Shown here: piece after piece, positions 62,617 through 64,000 of the stretch
Position numbering within the stretch: the first letter of the stretch is position 1
Layout of the letters: every line of letters starts with the position of its first letter
Origin: CAWFGW01 sp963849955
GTDB taxonomy: Bacteria > Bacteroidota > Bacteroidia > Cytophagales > JAAEPT01
Assembly (NCBI GenBank): GCA_963849955.1
Contig: CAWKJU010000014.1
Span: 62,001-126,000, forward strand
Direction of reading: 5' to 3'
Length of the DNA: 64,000 nt
Program-made: the position numbers and the translations under genes
The notes under the pieces: generated by a model
Databases searched by the model: none
The model's input: only the letters and a program-made list of their open reading frames with translations
What the model was told of the DNA's origin: nothing

Positions 62617-62967
62617 TCATTCGACTAATAATATTATAAATTTCTACCCTTTTTCCTATTACCTAAACATCATGTAATTGTTGATAAAAAATTAACGATT
62701 TTTCAAAACGTAAAATGGCTTAAAAAAAGAAAGAAGAAATAGTTTAAATAGTGAAACAAAAAACTCTATTATTCAGTTAATTAACAAGCATATTGAAACT
62801 GTAAAAAGAATCTCCAATGTGGATAAGTTATCCTTTGAGAACACCGCCCCTTTAGAGATATTTGTTGAAAGCGAATCCCATAAAAATTCGCAATTTTCCT
62901 TCACTTCAAGGGAAATATTTTCGGATATATCTCCGGCTCAACCAATTAAAAAACAAAACTTAAAAAT
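62617..62967. other. 351-base gap between the rplU promoter and nrdB
   Basis: Non-coding and AT-rich; it must contain the nrdB promoter on the plus strand. I could not place a TTTG/TAnnTTTG pair there, and saw no convincing NrdR box or structured RNA. Confidence 0.4.
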
Positions 62968-63948
62968 ATGGCTACGCAGCAAGACGAACCTATTTTAAAG
63001 AATGACCCTAACCGATTTGTCATTTTCCCTATCAAACATGCTGATATTTGGGAATATTATAAAAAGGCTCAGGCTAGTTTTTGGACCGCAGAAGAAATCG
63101 ACCTTAGCCAAGACCTAAAGGATTGGAGAAACCTTAACGATGGAGAAAGACATTTTGTATCTCATGTATTAGCGTTTTTTGCTGCAAGTGACGGTATAGT
63201 AAACGAAAACTTAGCGGAAAACTTTGTTTCAGAAGTACAATACGCTGAAGCAAAATTCTTTTATGGGTTTCAAATCATGATGGAAAACATCCACTCTGAA
63301 ACCTACTCGTTGTTAATTGACACTTATATAAACGATAATAAAGAAAAAGATCGTCTTTTTAATGCCTTAGATACTATTCCTTGTGTAAAGAAAAAAGGTG
63401 AATGGGCATTAAAGTGGATTGAGAGCGATTCCTTTATCGACCGACTTATTGCATTTGCAGCAGTGGAAGGTATCTTCTTCTCTGGTAGTTTTTGTTCTAT
63501 TTTCTGGTTAAAGAAAAGAGGATTAATGCCAGGATTAACCTTTTCTAACGAACTAATCTCTCGTGACGAAGGTTTACATTGTGATTTTGCCTGTCACATT
63601 TATGCAGAGCATATCGTAAACAAAGTGCCTGACGAAAGAATCATAAAAATCATTACAGACGCTGTAGAAATAGAGCAAGAATTTGTTTGTGATGCCCTTC
63701 CGGTAGGATTAATAGGAATGAACGCAAAATTAATGTCTCAATACATTGAGTTTTGTGCAGACAGATTACTATTATCCTTAGGTGTTTCGAAATATTATAA
63801 TTCGGAAAACCCGTTTGACTTCATGGAAATGATTTCGCTACAAGGAAAAACGAACTTCTTCGAGAAGCGTGTAGCAGAATATCAAAAATCAGGAGTGATG
63901 ACTGGAGGAAGTCAAAATAACGTGTTCTCACTTGATGATGATTTCTAA
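62968..63948 (+). CDS. nrdB: Ribonucleoside-diphosphate reductase, beta subunit (class Ia)
   Basis: A 326-residue R2 subunit that holds the di-iron/tyrosyl radical for making deoxyribonucleotides. Its metal-ligand and radical segment reads E106-N-I-H109-S-E-T-Y113, matching E115, H118 and Y122 of E. coli. The second site is seen in FAAVEGIFFSGSF and in ELISRDEGLHCDF with the CHIYAEHI continuation. The C-terminal tail FSLDDDF resembles the peptide that docks on the alpha subunit. nrdA probably follows beyond the right edge; only 52 bases remain in the window and they show no gene. Confidence 0.96.
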   Translation: MATQQDEPILKNDPNRFVIFPIKHADIWEYYKKAQASFWTAEEIDLSQDLKDWRNLNDGERHFVSHVLAFFAASDGIVNENLAENFVSEVQYAEAKFFYGFQIMMENIHSETYSLLIDTYINDNKEKDRLFNALDTIPCVKKKGEWALKWIESDSFIDRLIAFAAVEGIFFSGSFCSIFWLKKRGLMPGLTFSNELISRDEGLHCDFACHIYAEHIVNKVPDERIIKIITDAVEIEQEFVCDALPVGLIGMNAKLMSQYIEFCADRLLLSLGVSKYYNSENPFDFMEMISLQGKTNFFEKRVAEYQKSGVMTGGSQNNVFSLDDDF

Positions 63949-64000
63949 AATATATTTAAACCATTTACCAACCTATTAACAACCGCTAGGACCATTTACC

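Noticed and set aside
1..64000. tRNA genes, CRISPR arrays, insertion sequences or prophage
   Set aside because: No cloverleaf with the conserved T-loop, no spaced direct repeats, and no transposase, integrase or phage genes were seen in the gaps or frames.

Overview
This window is AT-rich and reads as a chromosome segment from a free-living, probably aquatic member of the Bacteroidetes, most likely Flavobacteriales. The reasons are the many secreted proteins with type IX secretion (T9SS) C-terminal sorting tails, the crtI-crtB-idi-crtZ carotenoid operon, BatD and MoxR proteins, a TAnnTTTG-type promoter in front of the L21 gene, and little sign of Shine-Dalgarno sequences. I saw no tRNA, rRNA, insertion sequence, CRISPR array or prophage.

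Layout, left to right. 1-2959: a MATE transporter (cut by the window edge), a MoxR ATPase, an ECF sigma factor and a MerR-type regulator that keeps the cobalamin-binding residues of CarH/LitR photoreceptors. 3019-5645: a three-gene envelope operon (TPR protein, LpoB-like lipoprotein, COG3014-like lipoprotein). 5995-8397: a DUF1348 protein, a divergent AraC regulator and an unknown lipoprotein. 8595-12229: a cyanate-type operon of permease, ATPase, cyanase and substrate-binding protein, preceded by a possible structured RNA. 12590-16561: a giant AsmA-like protein. 17029-20827: the carotenoid operon. Its promoter shares a TTTTTGTTTAA motif with the sigma-factor promoter 19 kb away, which suggests one light/B12-responsive circuit.

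20946-32857 is a block of surface proteins with T9SS tails: a BspA-like repeat protein, two RCC1-like paralogues (one split by a frameshift) and a 14-blade propeller protein. It also holds a relic of another T9SS tail and a near-identical 474-bp segment shared by the two paralogues. Then come acs, a BamA/TamA-like barrel, an FG-GAP-like T9SS protein and two tandem small beta-barrels.

39877-56899 is the most striking locus: a complete two-gene Tc (ABC) toxin. A 2709-residue TcB-TcC fusion precedes a 2944-residue TcA. The variable C-terminus of the fusion is about 600 residues, with a 220-residue Gly/Ser/Asp/Glu linker, a hydrophobic stretch and a terminal domain with HAE and CxxC motifs like the cytidine deaminase superfamily. 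This looks like a deaminase effector delivered by a Tc syringe.

57447-64000 is housekeeping: batD, aroC, a dicarboxylate/amino-acid symporter and nfu in one probable operon, then rplU-rpmA, and divergent nrdB at the right edge. All assignments rest on reading motifs and layout; no database search was run.
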